DNA of 64,000 bases from Ramlibacter humi (lineage in GTDB: Bacteria; Pseudomonadota; Gammaproteobacteria; Burkholderiales; Burkholderiaceae_C): contig NZ_SMLK01000001.1 of the NCBI RefSeq assembly GCF_004681975.1, positions 1,426,001 through 1,490,000 of the forward strand, in the 5' to 3' direction. The stretch's first letter is position 1. Each line of letters begins with the position of its first letter. The position numbers and the translations under genes were made by a program. The notes below the pieces were generated by a model. The model did not search any database. It was not told the origin of the DNA and saw nothing but the letters and a program-made list of their open reading frames with translations. Positions 46,574 through 56,683 of the stretch are shown piece after piece.

Positions 46574-47488
46574 ATGCCGTCCAACCTGCACCCCATGCTC
46601 AACGTGGCCATCAAGGCCGCACGCGCCGCCGGCGCCATCATCAACCGCGCGGCGCTCGACGTCGAATCCGTGCGCATCTCGCAGAAGCAGGTGAACGACT
46701 TCGTCACCGAAGTCGACCACGCCAGCGAGCAGGCCATCATCGAGACCCTGCTGGGCGCCTACCCCGACCACGCCATCCTGGCCGAGGAATCGGGCCAGCA
46801 GCACGGCAAGCAAGGCAGCGACCACGTCTGGATCATCGATCCGCTGGACGGCACCACCAACTTCATCCACGGCTTCCCGGTCTACTGCGTCAGCATCGCG
46901 CTGGCGGTCAAGGGCCGCGTGGAGCAGGCGGTGATCTACGACCCCACCCGCAACGACCTCTTCACCGCCACGCGCGGCCGCGGCGCCTATGTCAACGAAC
47001 GCCGCATCCGCGTGTCCAAGCGCACCGAGCTGTCGCGTTGCCTGATCTCCACCGGGTTCCCGTTCCGCCCCGGCGACAACTTCAACCTGTACCTGCGCGC
47101 GATGTCCGAGGTGATGCAGCGCACCGCGGGCCTGCGCCGCCCCGGCGCCGCCGCGCTGGACCTGGCCTACGTGGCCGCGGGTTTTACCGACGGCTTCTTC
47201 GAAACCGGCCTGTCGCCCTGGGACGTGGCGGCCGGCTCGCTGCTGGTGACCGAAGCCGGCGGCCTGATCGGCAATTTCACCGGCGAGCCCGACTTCATGG
47301 ACCAGAAGGAATGCGTCGCGGGCAACCCGCGCGTGTACGGCCAGCTGGTGCAGATGCTGCGCAAGTACAGCAAATTCGCCACCGCCGGGGAGAAGGCGCA
47401 GGTGCGCCAGGGCCAGCAGCTGGTGGCGCCGGACACCACGCCATCCACCCACTTCACCGAAGCGCCGGACGACAAGAGCGGGGAGTGA
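46574..47488 (+). CDS. suhB: Inositol-1-monophosphatase family protein SuhB
   Basis: The start is ATG 46574 ([20 protein letters not shown]); 304 residues. Metal-binding motifs are [40 protein letters not shown] and [17 protein letters not shown], the complete lithium-sensitive phosphatase set. In E. coli SuhB also assists rRNA transcription antitermination. A C-terminal extension of about 35 residues beyond the core is usual here. It is followed after 4 bases by an MscS-type channel gene and is divergent from trmJ. Confidence 0.95.
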   Translation: MPSNLHPMLNVAIKAARAAGAIINRAALDVESVRISQKQVNDFVTEVDHASEQAIIETLLGAYPDHAILAEESGQQHGKQGSDHVWIIDPLDGTTNFIHGFPVYCVSIALAVKGRVEQAVIYDPTRNDLFTATRGRGAYVNERRIRVSKRTELSRCLISTGFPFRPGDNFNLYLRAMSEVMQRTAGLRRPGAAALDLAYVAAGFTDGFFETGLSPWDVAAGSLLVTEAGGLIGNFTGEPDFMDQKECVAGNPRVYGQLVQMLRKYSKFATAGEKAQVRQGQQLVAPDTTPSTHFTEAPDDKSGE

Positions 47489-47492
47489 GCCC

Positions 47493-48557
47493 GTGCACGG
47501 GGTGCTGCCCGAGCTGATGCGCCAGGACCCGTGGACCGCCACCGCGGTGCTGGCGCTGCTGGCCGTCGTGGCCGCGATCATCGTCCATGCCGTGGTCGGC
47601 ACCGTGCTGCGCCGGGCCACGCGCGGCGCGCCCATCCTCCACGCCATGCTGCTGGCAGGCGAGCGCCCGGCCGGCGCCGTCATGCCGCTGGTGGCGCTGC
47701 AGGTCGTGTGGCAGCTGGCGCCGAACGACCTGCGCTTCATCGACAACGTCCGCCACGTCAACGGCCTGCTGTTCATCGCGGCCCTCACCTGGCTGGCCAT
47801 GGCCGCCATCCGCGGCACCGCGGCCGGCGTCATCGAGCAGCACCCGGTGGACATGGAAGACAACATGCAGGCCCGCCGCGTACAGACGCAGGCGCGGGTG
47901 CTGGCGCGCACCGCCATGACCATCGCGCTGCTCGCCGGCGCGGCGATGGCGCTGATGACTTTTCCGGGCGCGCGCCAGGTCGGCGCCAGCCTGCTCGCGT
48001 CCGCCGGCGTGCTGGGCATCGTCGGCGGCCTGGCCGCGCGGCCGGTATTCAGCAACCTCATCGCCGGCCTGCAGCTGGCGCTGGCGCAGCCGCTGCGGCT
48101 GGACGACGTGCTGATCGTGCAAGGCGAATGGGGCCGGGTGGAGGAGATCACCGGTACCTACGTGGTGCTGAAGCTGTGGGACGAACGGCGCATGGTGGTG
48201 CCGTTGCAGTGGTTCATCGAGAACCCGTTCCAGAACTGGACGCGCACCAGCTCGCAGCTGCACCAGGCCGTCTACCTGTTCGTGGACTTCGCCACGCCGC
48301 TGGAGCCGCTGCGGGCAGAGCTCAGGCGCGTGGTGGAAGCGGCCCCGGAATGGGACGGCCGCACCGCGGCGCTGGTGGTGGCGGATGCGACGGAACGCGC
48401 GATGAAGCTGCGGGTGCTGGTCTCCGCCCGCGCGGCCGGCCCGGCCTTCGACCTGGGCTGCAAGGTGCGGGAAGCGCTGTTCGCGCTGATGGCGCGCGAC
48501 TACCCGCAGTACCTTCCGACGACGCGGCAGATCAACAGGGCAGCCGATGACGAATGA
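47493..48557 (+). CDS. Small mechanosensitive channel, MscS family
   Basis: The 354-residue protein starts at GTG 47493 and has about four transmembrane helices before an MscS pore/beta domain: VGASLLASAGVLGIVGGLAA is the pore-lining helix, followed by QPLRLDDVLIVQGEWGRVEE and YVVLKLWDERRMVVPLQWFI. Family members open under membrane tension to release solutes. It is 4 bases after suhB. The last codons (Asp-Asp-Glu-stop) are made by the start of an intergenic repeat (see 48546-48626), so the very C-terminus may be altered by it. Confidence 0.92.
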   Translation: MHGVLPELMRQDPWTATAVLALLAVVAAIIVHAVVGTVLRRATRGAPILHAMLLAGERPAGAVMPLVALQVVWQLAPNDLRFIDNVRHVNGLLFIAALTWLAMAAIRGTAAGVIEQHPVDMEDNMQARRVQTQARVLARTAMTIALLAGAAMALMTFPGARQVGASLLASAGVLGIVGGLAARPVFSNLIAGLQLALAQPLRLDDVLIVQGEWGRVEEITGTYVVLKLWDERRMVVPLQWFIENPFQNWTRTSSQLHQAVYLFVDFATPLEPLRAELRRVVEAAPEWDGRTAALVVADATERAMKLRVLVSARAAGPAFDLGCKVREALFALMARDYPQYLPTTRQINRAADDE

Positions 48558-48626
48558 CCTCGGCGCTGCGCGCCTCAATGACGAATGACTGACGCCCCGT
48601 CATTTGTCATTGGTCATTCGTCATTG
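48546..48626. repeat. Intergenic repeat built from ATGACGAATGAC units
   Basis: GATGACGAATGAC occurs at the mscS stop codon and again within CAATGACGAATGAC (48576-48589), which is a perfect inverted repeat of GTCATTCGTCATTG (48613-48626). In between are further GTCATT pieces. This is a fourth repeat family in the window; the first copy supplies the mscS stop codon. Confidence 0.75.
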
Positions 48627-48631
48627 ACTCA

Positions 48632-48934
48632 TCAGCGGCCGTCCCAGGCCAGCGACGGCCCCTGCGGCGAATGCCGGCGGAACGCGGCCACGTACAGCTG
48701 GCCGAAGAACAGCACGATGTTCATCTTCTGGACCGCTTCGCGGTGCAGGCGCCACACGTGCTGCAGCTGGGAAGGTTTCAGGCCGGTGGCCACGGCCTCG
48801 GCCAGCTCGGACCGGGCGGCATTGGCGCTTTCCTGCGCCTTGGCCGCCGCGCGGCTGGCCGCGCCGCAGATCACCTTGAGGTAACCCATCTGGTGCTCCG
48901 GCACCACCACGAATCCGGCCTTCTTGCCCGACAT
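48632..48934 (-). CDS. Uncharacterised 100-residue protein
   Basis: The start ATG at 48934 (MSGKKAGFVVVPEHQMGYLK) has a GGGAG ribosome site upstream and codon usage is like its neighbours, so I consider it real. The sequence is mostly helical (GAASRAAAKAQESANAARSE, LKPSQLQHVWRLHREAVQKM) with a hydrophobic patch NIVLFFGQLYVAAF near the end. No domain is recognised. It lies between mscS (convergent) and mutS (divergent). Function unknown. Confidence 0.7.
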   Translation of the reverse strand: MSGKKAGFVVVPEHQMGYLKVICGAASRAAAKAQESANAARSELAEAVATGLKPSQLQHVWRLHREAVQKMNIVLFFGQLYVAAFRRHSPQGPSLAWDGR

Positions 48935-49105
48935 ACCGCGCTCCCTGCTGCGTTTGGCGTTGGATGCACGCATCGTGGCCGGGCAGCCGTGCCGCCCCTG
49001 TAGGACTCGCGCCGAGCGCACTGTGGGCAGCATCCACCGCCGGGCAACGATAATGGCCGACCGCTGTGCCAGCCGGTGCGCGGCAAGGGATTCAGAGACG
49101 AGGAA

Positions 49106-51718
49106 ATGGACGAGCCAGAGACCGCCGTCGCGGTGCCGCCAGCGGCGCACACGCCGATGATGCAGCAGTACCTTTCGGTGAAGGCGCAGCATCCCGGCAC
49201 CCTCGTGTTCTACCGCATGGGGGACTTCTACGAGCTGTTCTACGGCGACGCGGAGAAAGCCGCGCGCCTGCTGGACATCACCCTCACCCGCCGCGGCAAT
49301 TCCGCGGGCCAGCCGGTCGTCATGGCCGGCGTGCCGTTCCATTCGGTCGAGAACTACCTCGCCAGGCTGATCAAGCTGGGCGAGTCGGTCGCCATCTGCG
49401 AACAGGTGGGCGACGTCGCCACCAGCAAGGGCCCGGTCGAGCGCAAGGTCGTGCGCGTGGTCACGCCCGGCACGCTGACCGACACCGAACTGCTGGCCGA
49501 CAAGTCCGAAGCCATGCTGCTGGCCGTGCACCAGGGCTCGCGGCACCGCTGCGGCCTGGCGTGGCTCAGCGTCACGCAGGGTGCGCTGCAGCTGGCCGAG
49601 TGCGCCGGCGACGAGCTCGAAAGCTGGGTGGCCCGCATCGCGCCCAGCGAACTGATCTACAGCGCCGACGCCACCGCCGCGTTCGGCCAGCGGCTGAAAG
49701 CGCTGCGCTTTTCCAGCGGCCTGTCGCTGACGGAGCGGCCCGCCTTCCAGTTCGACGCCGGCCTGGGCCTGCGCAAGCTGCTGGAACAGCTCAACACGGC
49801 CACGCTAACCGCTTGGGGCGCCGACGAGCTGGTGCACGCCCACGCGGCGTCCGCGGCGCTGCTGGCGTACGCCGAACACACGCAGGGCCGCGCGCTCACG
49901 CACGTGCAAAGCCTGCAGGTGCAGCGCGACGACGAGCTGGTCGACCTGCCCGTCACCACGCGGCGCAACCTGGAACTGGTGCAGACACTGCGCGGCGAAG
50001 ACTCGCCCACCCTCTTCTCGCTGCTGGACACCTGCATGACCGGCATGGGCAGCCGCCTGCTCAAGTGCTGGCTGCTGGAGCCGCGTCGCGACCGCACGCA
50101 GGCCCAGGAACGGCTCGATGCCGTGGACTCGCTGCGCGGCGGCACCTGGCAGCGGCTGCGCGCCGAGCTCAAGGGCTTGTCCGACGTCGAGCGCATCACC
50201 GCCCGCACCGCGCTGCGCCAGGTGCGCCCGCGCGAACTGGTCGGGCTGCGGCAATCGCTGGAGAAGGCGCGCCAGTTGGCTTTGGCCAGCGACGGCAGCA
50301 CCGCGCTGCTCGCGCGGCTGCAAGCCGACCTGGCGCCCCCGCCTTGCGATGCGCTGCTGCAGCGCGCGCTGATGGAGGAGCCCGCCGCCCTCGTCCGCGA
50401 CGGCGGCGTCATCGCCGCCGGCCACGACGCCGATCTCGACGAGCTGCGCGCCATCCAGGACAACGCCGACGGCTTCCTCATCGAACTGGAGCAGCGCGAG
50501 CGCGCCCGCACCGGCATCGCCAACCTCAAGGTGCAGTTCAACCGCGTGCACGGCTTCTACATCGAGGTGTCGCAGGGCCAGCTGGACAAGGTGCCCGGCG
50601 ACTACCGCCGCCGCCAGACGCTGAAGAACGCCGAGCGCTTCATCACGCCGGAGCTCAAGACCTTCGAGGACAAGGCGCTGTCGGCGCAGGAACGCGCGCT
50701 GGCGCGCGAGAAGTTCCTGTACGAGCAGCTGCTGGACGAGCTGCAGCCGCACGTGCCCGCCCTCACCCGCCTGGCGCGCGCGCTGGCTTCGTTGGATGCG
50801 CTGTGCGCCCTGGCCGAGCGCTCGCTCACGCTGGGCTGGTGCCGTCCGCAGTTCATGAAGGAACCCGGCATCGAGATCACGCGCGGCCGCCACCCGGTGG
50901 TGGAAGCGCGGCTGGCCGAGACTTCGGGCGGCTCGTTCATCGCCAACGACACCCGGCTGGGCCCCAAACAGCGCATGCAGGTGATCACCGGCCCCAACAT
51001 GGGCGGCAAAAGCACCTACATGCGGCAGGTGGCCATCGTCTGCCTGCTGGCCGCGATGGGCTCGTACGTGCCCGCCTCGGCCTGCCGGTTGGGGCCGATG
51101 GACGCCATCCACACGCGCATCGGCGCGGCCGACGACCTGGCCAACGCGCAATCGACGTTCATGCTGGAGATGACCGAGGCGGCGCAGATCCTGCATTCGG
51201 CCACGCCGCAGAGCCTGGTGCTGATGGACGAGATCGGCCGCGGCACCAGCACCTTCGATGGCCTGGCTCTTGCATCCGGCATCGCCGCGCACCTGCACGA
51301 CAAGACCCAGGCCTTCACCTTGTTCGCCACCCACTACTTCGAGCTGACCGAGTTCCCCGCCCGGCACCACGCCGCGGTGAACGTGCACGTCAGCGCCACG
51401 GAATCGGGCGCCGACATCGTGTTCCTGCACGAGATCCAGCCCGGCCCGGCCAGCCGCAGCTACGGCATCCAGGTGGCCCGGCTGGCGGGCATGCCGGCTG
51501 CCGTGGTCAACCACGCGCGCCACGCGCTGGCCTCGCTGGAAAGGCAGCAGGAAGCCGCGCGCGAGCAGGTGGACCTGTTCGCCGCGCCACCGGAAGCCGT
51601 GCAGGCCGGCCCCAGCCCCGCGGAAGCGGCACTGGCGGCGCTGGACCCCGATACCATGAGTCCGCGCGAGGCGCTGGATGCGCTCTACGTGCTGAAGAAA
51701 AAACTGGACCCCAAATGA
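49106..51718 (+). CDS. mutS: DNA mismatch repair protein MutS
   Basis: I choose ATG 49106 ([20 protein letters not shown]), preceded by GAGG; an in-frame GTG 10 codons upstream is possible. 870 residues. The mismatch-binding Phe-x-Glu motif is in [20 protein letters not shown] (FYELF); the clamp and lever domains follow, then the ATPase with Walker [10 protein letters not shown] (from residue 629) and [20 protein letters not shown] (Walker B and signature). It recognises mispairs and starts repair with MutL. The end overlaps the start of the Anbu-type gene (ATGA). Confidence 0.97.
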   Translation: MDEPETAVAVPPAAHTPMMQQYLSVKAQHPGTLVFYRMGDFYELFYGDAEKAARLLDITLTRRGNSAGQPVVMAGVPFHSVENYLARLIKLGESVAICEQVGDVATSKGPVERKVVRVVTPGTLTDTELLADKSEAMLLAVHQGSRHRCGLAWLSVTQGALQLAECAGDELESWVARIAPSELIYSADATAAFGQRLKALRFSSGLSLTERPAFQFDAGLGLRKLLEQLNTATLTAWGADELVHAHAASAALLAYAEHTQGRALTHVQSLQVQRDDELVDLPVTTRRNLELVQTLRGEDSPTLFSLLDTCMTGMGSRLLKCWLLEPRRDRTQAQERLDAVDSLRGGTWQRLRAELKGLSDVERITARTALRQVRPRELVGLRQSLEKARQLALASDGSTALLARLQADLAPPPCDALLQRALMEEPAALVRDGGVIAAGHDADLDELRAIQDNADGFLIELEQRERARTGIANLKVQFNRVHGFYIEVSQGQLDKVPGDYRRRQTLKNAERFITPELKTFEDKALSAQERALAREKFLYEQLLDELQPHVPALTRLARALASLDALCALAERSLTLGWCRPQFMKEPGIEITRGRHPVVEARLAETSGGSFIANDTRLGPKQRMQVITGPNMGGKSTYMRQVAIVCLLAAMGSYVPASACRLGPMDAIHTRIGAADDLANAQSTFMLEMTEAAQILHSATPQSLVLMDEIGRGTSTFDGLALASGIAAHLHDKTQAFTLFATHYFELTEFPARHHAAVNVHVSATESGADIVFLHEIQPGPASRSYGIQVARLAGMPAAVVNHARHALASLERQQEAAREQVDLFAAPPEAVQAGPSPAEAALAALDPDTMSPREALDALYVLKKKLDPK

Positions 51719-52539
51719 CCTACTGCGTCGGCATCAAGCTCAACGCCGGGCTGGTGTTCCTGTCCGACTCCCGCACCAACGCGGGGGTGGACCACATCAG
51801 CACCTTCCGCAAGATGATCGTGTACGAGCGGGCGAACGACCGCTTCATGGTCCTGCTCACCGCGGGCAACCTGTCCATCTCGCAGTCGGTGCGCGAGATC
51901 CTGCAGGTGGAACAGCTCAAGGACCCCGACGGCGAACCCATCACCATCTGGAACGCGCGCAGCATGTTCGACGCGGCCCGCGTGCTGGGCCAGGCCGTGC
52001 GCCGCGTGTACGACCGCGACGCCGAAGCGCTGAAGAACGCCGGCGTCGAGTTCAACATCTCGCTCGTCTTCGGCGGGCAGATCAAGGGCGAAGGCATGCG
52101 GCTCTTCCAGGTGTACTCGGCCGGCAACTTCATCGAAGCCACGCTCGAGACGCCCTACTTCCAGATCGGCGAGTCGAAGTACGGCAAGCCGGTACTCGAC
52201 CGCGTGATCACGCCCGACACGCCGCTGGACGAAGCGGCCAAGTGTGCGCTGGTGTCCATGGATTCGACGATGAAATCCAACCTGTCGGTCGGCCCGCCGC
52301 TGGACCTGGTGGAGTACGAGGTCAACCGCTTCCAGAGCGACAAGATCGTGTGCATCGACATGGCCAATCCGTACTACCGCATGTTGCACTCCAGCTGGGG
52401 CCAGAAACTGCGCGAGGTGTTCGACAGCCTGGAAGACCCGGTCTGGGACGACACCCACACCGACACCCCGCTGAAGGTGCCCACGGCCGTGAACAAGCCG
52501 CTGAAAAAGATCTCGCGGCCGGAAGAGAAGCTGATCTGA
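51715..52539 (+). CDS. Proteasome-type peptidase, Anbu (ancestral beta subunit) family
   Basis: The start is ATG 51715, overlapping the mutS stop; 274 residues. Removal of the initiator Met exposes Thr1 ([20 protein letters not shown]), and Asp17 and Lys32 of the mature chain fit the N-terminal-nucleophile triad of 20S proteasome beta subunits. The stretch [20 protein letters not shown] is typical of Anbu, a bacterial proteasome relative that forms open rings. Members usually sit with an ATP-grasp, an alpha-E and a transglutaminase-like gene; none is present here. Peptidase activity of Anbu is poorly established. The last 35 residues form a Pro/Lys-rich tail. Confidence 0.88.
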   Translation: MTYCVGIKLNAGLVFLSDSRTNAGVDHISTFRKMIVYERANDRFMVLLTAGNLSISQSVREILQVEQLKDPDGEPITIWNARSMFDAARVLGQAVRRVYDRDAEALKNAGVEFNISLVFGGQIKGEGMRLFQVYSAGNFIEATLETPYFQIGESKYGKPVLDRVITPDTPLDEAAKCALVSMDSTMKSNLSVGPPLDLVEYEVNRFQSDKIVCIDMANPYYRMLHSSWGQKLREVFDSLEDPVWDDTHTDTPLKVPTAVNKPLKKISRPEEKLI

Positions 52540-52568
52540 ACCGCCGCATTCACGCGATCCGGAACCTT

Positions 52569-52653
52569 GTCATTCCCGCGAAGGCGGGAATCCATGGCGT
52601 CCGCTTCCGCGGCCTGCATGGAAGCCATGGATCCCCGCCTCCGCGGGGATGAC
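52569..52653. repeat. REP-like element, CCCGCGAAGGCGGG family (copy 3, paired)
   Basis: GTCATTCCCGCGAAGGCGGG at the left faces CCCCGCCTCCGCGGGGATGA at the right; the whole, with CCATGG on both inner sides, makes a cruciform-capable inverted pair. It separates the Anbu gene from the hydrolase gene 52683-53492 and could end the mutS-Anbu transcript. Confidence 0.8.
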
Positions 52654-52682
52654 GCCGGGCAAGGCCTGCTCGGCAGCCAAAT

Positions 52683-53492
52683 ATGTCCCTCATCGTCTTC
52701 TCCCACGGCAACTCCTTCCCCGCCGCCACCTACTCGCAGCTCTTCAGGCACCTGCGCTCGCGCGGCTTCACGGTCAAGGCGGTCGACAAGTTCGGGCATG
52801 ACCCGCGCTACCCGGTCACCAGCAACTGGCCGCACCTCGTGCAGCAGCTGCACGACTTCGCGCAGCGCGAAGTCGACAAGGCCGGCGAGCCCGCCTTCTT
52901 CGTCGGCCATTCGCTCGGCGGCTTCCTCAGCGTGATGTGTGCGGCAAAGCACCCATCGCTGGCGCGCGGCGTGCTGATGCTGGATTCGCCGCTCGTGGGC
53001 GGCTGGAAGGCGACGGCGCTGCACGCGGCCAAGCGCACGCAACTCGTCGGTGCGGTCTCGCCCGGCCGCATCAGCCGCCGCCGCAAGAACCGCTGGGCCG
53101 GCACCGAGGAAGCGTTCGAGCACTTCCGCCACAAGCGCGCGTTCGCGCGCTGGGACGAGCAGGTGCTGCGCGACTACGTGAATCACTGCACGCACGACGA
53201 CGGCGGCGAACGCGTCCTCAGCTTCGACCGCGACGTCGAGACCGCGATCTACAACACGCTGCCGCACCACCTGTCCGCGTTGCTCAAGCGGCACCCGCCG
53301 CGTTGCCCTGTCGCGTTCGTCGGCGGCCTGCAATCCGAAGAGGTGAAGCAGGTCGGGCTCGCGTTGACCGACGAGGTCACGCGCGGCCGCCGCATGATGA
53401 TCGACGGTACCCACCTGTACCCGATGGAGAAGCCGCTGGCCACCGCGGCTGCGGTCGAGGCGTCCCTGCGCGCGATCGAACCGTCCCGCTGA
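52683..53492 (+). CDS. Alpha/beta hydrolase
   Basis: The 269-residue protein has an oxyanion-type HGNSF near the N-terminus (VFSHGNSFPAATYSQLFRHL), the nucleophile elbow GHSLGG with Ser77, and a late catalytic His in DGTHLYPMEKP. No signal peptide, so cytoplasmic. The insertion around residues 100-150 is rich in Arg/Lys. It is the first gene of a same-strand group with the adenylation-carrier-thioesterase gene and another hydrolase, but a 69-base gap with a palindrome lies between it and the next gene. Substrate unknown. Confidence 0.85.
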   Translation: MSLIVFSHGNSFPAATYSQLFRHLRSRGFTVKAVDKFGHDPRYPVTSNWPHLVQQLHDFAQREVDKAGEPAFFVGHSLGGFLSVMCAAKHPSLARGVLMLDSPLVGGWKATALHAAKRTQLVGAVSPGRISRRRKNRWAGTEEAFEHFRHKRAFARWDEQVLRDYVNHCTHDDGGERVLSFDRDVETAIYNTLPHHLSALLKRHPPRCPVAFVGGLQSEEVKQVGLALTDEVTRGRRMMIDGTHLYPMEKPLATAAAVEASLRAIEPSR

Positions 53493-53504
53493 AGTTTCAC
53501 GGGT

Positions 53505-53520
53505 TAGTCCAATGGGACTA
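53505..53520. promoter_or_regulatory. 16-bp palindrome upstream of the A-PCP-TE gene
   Basis: TAGTCC (53505-53510) and GGACTA (53515-53520) are perfect inverted repeats with a 4-base spacer, 41 bases before the ATG of the next gene. The symmetry and size suit a dimeric regulator of the LuxR/NarL type; the regulator is not known. Confidence 0.5.
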
Positions 53521-53561
53521 CCCACCTTCCTCGCCGGCGATGTGCTTCCTAGACTTCGCCC

Positions 53562-56500
53562 ATGGGAACGCTCGCACCTCCGTTATCCACCGCGGTCACG
53601 GACAGCGGGCTTTCACTGGATCGCCCGCATCCGCCTGCCGCGCCGGCGGACACACTGCCTTCCGGCGGCTCGCAACTGGCCGCTTTCACCGGCTTCGTGG
53701 AGAAGGCCACCGGCCTTCGCTTCGACGACTACGAGGCGCTGCACGCGTTCTCGGTGCGCGAGTTCCGCCAGTTCTGGTCGCTGTTCCTCCAGTGGTGCCG
53801 CGCGCCGCTGGCCGTGGCCGGCGACGCGGAACCGGTGTGCGTCGGCGACGAGGTGGAGCAAGCCCGCTTCTTCCCGCTGCTGCAAGTGAGCTACGCGGAC
53901 AGCCTGCTCAATCTGTCGATCGCGCCGGCGGAAGCGCCCGCGGTCACCGAATGCCACGGCGACGGCACGGTGAGCCGCCTCACACGCGGCGAGCTGCGCG
54001 ACCGCGTCGCGCGCCTGGCCGCGCACCTGGCCGCGGCGGGCATCGTCGAAGGCGACCGCGTCGTGGCGGTGCTGCGCAACGATGCGTCGGCCATCGCCGT
54101 CGCGCTGGCGGTCACCGCGATGGGCGCGACGCTGTCCACCGCGGCGCCGGACATGGGCGTGCAGGCGCTGAAGGACCGCTTCGCGCCGCTGAAGCCCAAG
54201 CTGCTGATCGCGCACTTCGCACCCCAGCCGTTCGACGACCTGCCGCCGGCCGAGCGCGTCGCGCAGCTGCTGCCTCACCTGCCCGGCCTGGTCGGCGTGC
54301 TCTCGGTGGACGGCGCGGGCGCGCCGCCATTGCCCGCCGGCTTGCCGCTGTTCAATGCACCTGAATGGCTGTCGCGCGAGCCGGAAATCGAATTCGCCTG
54401 GCCGCGCTTCCACTTCAACCACCCGCTGTTCGCGATGTTCTCGTCGGGCACCACCGGCAAGCCCAAATGCATCGTGCATGGCGCGGGCGGCACGCTGCTG
54501 GAGCACGTGAAGGAACACCGGCTGCATTGCGACCTGCGCCCGGGGCAACGCCTGTACTTCCACACCAGCTGCGGCTGGATGATGTGGAACTGGCAGCTGT
54601 CGGCGCTGGCTTCCGGCGTGGAGGTTGTCACGTACGACGGCCCCATCGATTCGGTGGACCGCCTTTGGCAGCTGGTCGCGCGCGAGCACGTCAACGCGTT
54701 CGGCACCAGTCCCGGGTATTTGAAGATGTGCGAGGAAGCCGGCTTCGAGCCGCACACGCTGGACCTGTCCGCGCTGCACGCCGTGATGTCCACCGGCGCC
54801 GTGCTGCACGACCGCCAGTTCCACTGGGTGACGCAGAACGCCAAGGAAGTGCCGGTGCAGTCCATCTCCGGCGGCACCGACATCATCGGCTGCTTCGTGC
54901 TCGGCCACCCCGACCGCGCCGTACGCGCCGGCGAGTCGCAATGTCGCAGCCTGGGACTGGACGTGCAGGCGTGGCACGACGGGGCATCCGCCCCCGAGAA
55001 AACCGGCATGGGCCAGCTCGTGTGCGCCACGCCCTTCCCTTCGCGGCCGATCGGCTTCCACGACGACGCCGACGGATCGCGCTTCCACGCCGCGTACTTC
55101 TCGCAGAACCCGGGCGTGTGGACGCACGGCGACCTGATCGAGCTCACGCCCGAAGGCGGCGCGCGCATGCACGGCCGCTGCGACGGCGTGCTCAACGTGC
55201 GCGGCACCAAGTTCCATCCCGGCGAGGTGTACCGCGTGCTGGCCGGCATCCCCGGCATCGTCGACGCGATGCTGGTGCAGCGGCAGGCCGCCGGGCTGCA
55301 GCAGGTGGTGGCGCTGCTCGTGCTGGCGCCGGGCCGCGAGCTCGACACCGAACTGGCCGCGCGCGTGCGCACCGGCATCCGCGACGCATTGTCGTCCGCG
55401 CACGTGCCCGACCTCTTGCTGGACGTGCCCGCGCTGCCGGTCACGCACAACGGCAAGCCTTCGGAATCCGCCGCGCGCGCAGCCGTGGATGGACGCGAGG
55501 CCGCCAACCTGGCGGCGCTGCGCAACCCGCAGTGCCTGGACGTCATCGCGAAGCATCCGCTGCTGCGCACGGGCGAGGCCGCGGCAGCCGGTGAAGACAG
55601 CTCGCTGATCGACAAGCTGTGCGCCAGCTGGGCCACCAGCCTGGGCCTGCCCTCCGTCGGGCCCGACGACAACTTCTTCGCGCTGGGTGGCAACTCGCTG
55701 GCGGCCGCGCGCGTGCTGCGCGGCGTGCAGGCCATCACCGGCGTCGAACTGCCGCTGACCGCGCTGCTGCAGGCGCCCACCGTGCGCGAGCTGGCCGCGC
55801 TGGCCGAATCGCGCTCGCCGCCGCCTTCGCCCCTCGTGGCGCCGATGCGCGCGGGCATCGGCCGGCCGCTGTTCCTGGTGCACGGCCTCAGCGGCACGGT
55901 GATGGAGTGCTGGCCGCTGGTGCAGGGCCTGCGCACCGAGCGCCCGGTGTGGGGCGTGCAGGCCGTCGGGCTCGACGGGCGCCACGCGCCGCTGCGTTCC
56001 GTGACCGAGATGGCCACCACCTACCTGGCCGAGATCCGCCGCGTGCAACCCAGCGGGCCGTATGCGCTGTCCGGCTTCTCGTTCGGCGGCCTGGTCGCAT
56101 TCGAGATCGCGCGGCAGCTGGAACAGATGCAGGAACGCGTGGACGCCGTCGTGCTGCTCGATCCTTACCTGCAGCGCGATCTGCCCTGGTGGCGCGAGCA
56201 CGGCGAACGCGCCTGGCTGGCGCTGAACCGCCTGGCTCGCATGTCCCCGCCGGCGCGGCGCGACTACCTGCTGGCCTTGTGGAGCCGCTGGCGGCACCGC
56301 CAGCCCGCGCCGCTGCCCATCGTCGTGGACGAGCCCGCGCCGGACGTGCGCGATGGACTGACGCAGGCCCTCAGCGAATACCGCGCCCCGCACTATCCCG
56401 GCACGGTGGCGTTCGTGCACGCGACGCAGCTGCTGCCGGGCTACGTGGACCCGATGCCCGGCTGGCGGGCCGCGGTGAAGGAGCTGCAGGTCTTCGAGCT

Positions 56501-56582
56501 GGAGACCGGCCACCTGGACCTGGTGGGCAGCCACGCGATGGCCGTGGCCCGCATCCTGGACCGGGTGCTGCAATCCGTGTGA
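53562..56582 (+). CDS. Single-module synthetase: acetoacetyl-CoA-synthetase-like adenylation, carrier and thioesterase domains
   Basis: The 1006 residues contain three domains. Residues about 30-645 form an ANL adenylating enzyme of the acetoacetyl-CoA synthetase group ([20 protein letters not shown]-type N-terminus, phosphate loop SSGTTGKPK 294-302, [43 protein letters not shown]). About 680-755 is a carrier domain with [11 protein letters not shown], Ser712 being the phosphopantetheine site. About 770-1006 is a thioesterase with GFSFGG, Ser840. No condensation or ketosynthase domain. The A-T-TE order resembles fungal furanone/quinone synthetases, so it may activate a (keto) acid and release or dimerise it. 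Substrate is unproven; it needs a phosphopantetheinyl transferase encoded elsewhere. Confidence 0.86.
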   Translation: MGTLAPPLSTAVTDSGLSLDRPHPPAAPADTLPSGGSQLAAFTGFVEKATGLRFDDYEALHAFSVREFRQFWSLFLQWCRAPLAVAGDAEPVCVGDEVEQARFFPLLQVSYADSLLNLSIAPAEAPAVTECHGDGTVSRLTRGELRDRVARLAAHLAAAGIVEGDRVVAVLRNDASAIAVALAVTAMGATLSTAAPDMGVQALKDRFAPLKPKLLIAHFAPQPFDDLPPAERVAQLLPHLPGLVGVLSVDGAGAPPLPAGLPLFNAPEWLSREPEIEFAWPRFHFNHPLFAMFSSGTTGKPKCIVHGAGGTLLEHVKEHRLHCDLRPGQRLYFHTSCGWMMWNWQLSALASGVEVVTYDGPIDSVDRLWQLVAREHVNAFGTSPGYLKMCEEAGFEPHTLDLSALHAVMSTGAVLHDRQFHWVTQNAKEVPVQSISGGTDIIGCFVLGHPDRAVRAGESQCRSLGLDVQAWHDGASAPEKTGMGQLVCATPFPSRPIGFHDDADGSRFHAAYFSQNPGVWTHGDLIELTPEGGARMHGRCDGVLNVRGTKFHPGEVYRVLAGIPGIVDAMLVQRQAAGLQQVVALLVLAPGRELDTELAARVRTGIRDALSSAHVPDLLLDVPALPVTHNGKPSESAARAAVDGREAANLAALRNPQCLDVIAKHPLLRTGEAAAAGEDSSLIDKLCASWATSLGLPSVGPDDNFFALGGNSLAAARVLRGVQAITGVELPLTALLQAPTVRELAALAESRSPPPSPLVAPMRAGIGRPLFLVHGLSGTVMECWPLVQGLRTERPVWGVQAVGLDGRHAPLRSVTEMATTYLAEIRRVQPSGPYALSGFSFGGLVAFEIARQLEQMQERVDAVVLLDPYLQRDLPWWREHGERAWLALNRLARMSPPARRDYLLALWSRWRHRQPAPLPIVVDEPAPDVRDGLTQALSEYRAPHYPGTVAFVHATQLLPGYVDPMPGWRAAVKELQVFELETGHLDLVGSHAMAVARILDRVLQSV

Positions 56583-56683
56583 GCACGCAGGACGCCGGCC
56601 GCCAGCGGCAGCGTCCCGCGTCCTACAGCCAGGCGCCGTGACGGCGGACGAGCCCCGATCAGTGGCGGGCGGAGCATGGTGGC

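Noticed and set aside
49066-51714. Very long extension upstream of the Anbu gene in the same frame
   Set aside because: It is mutS read in another frame; the Anbu start must expose Thr after the first Met, which fits ATG 51715.
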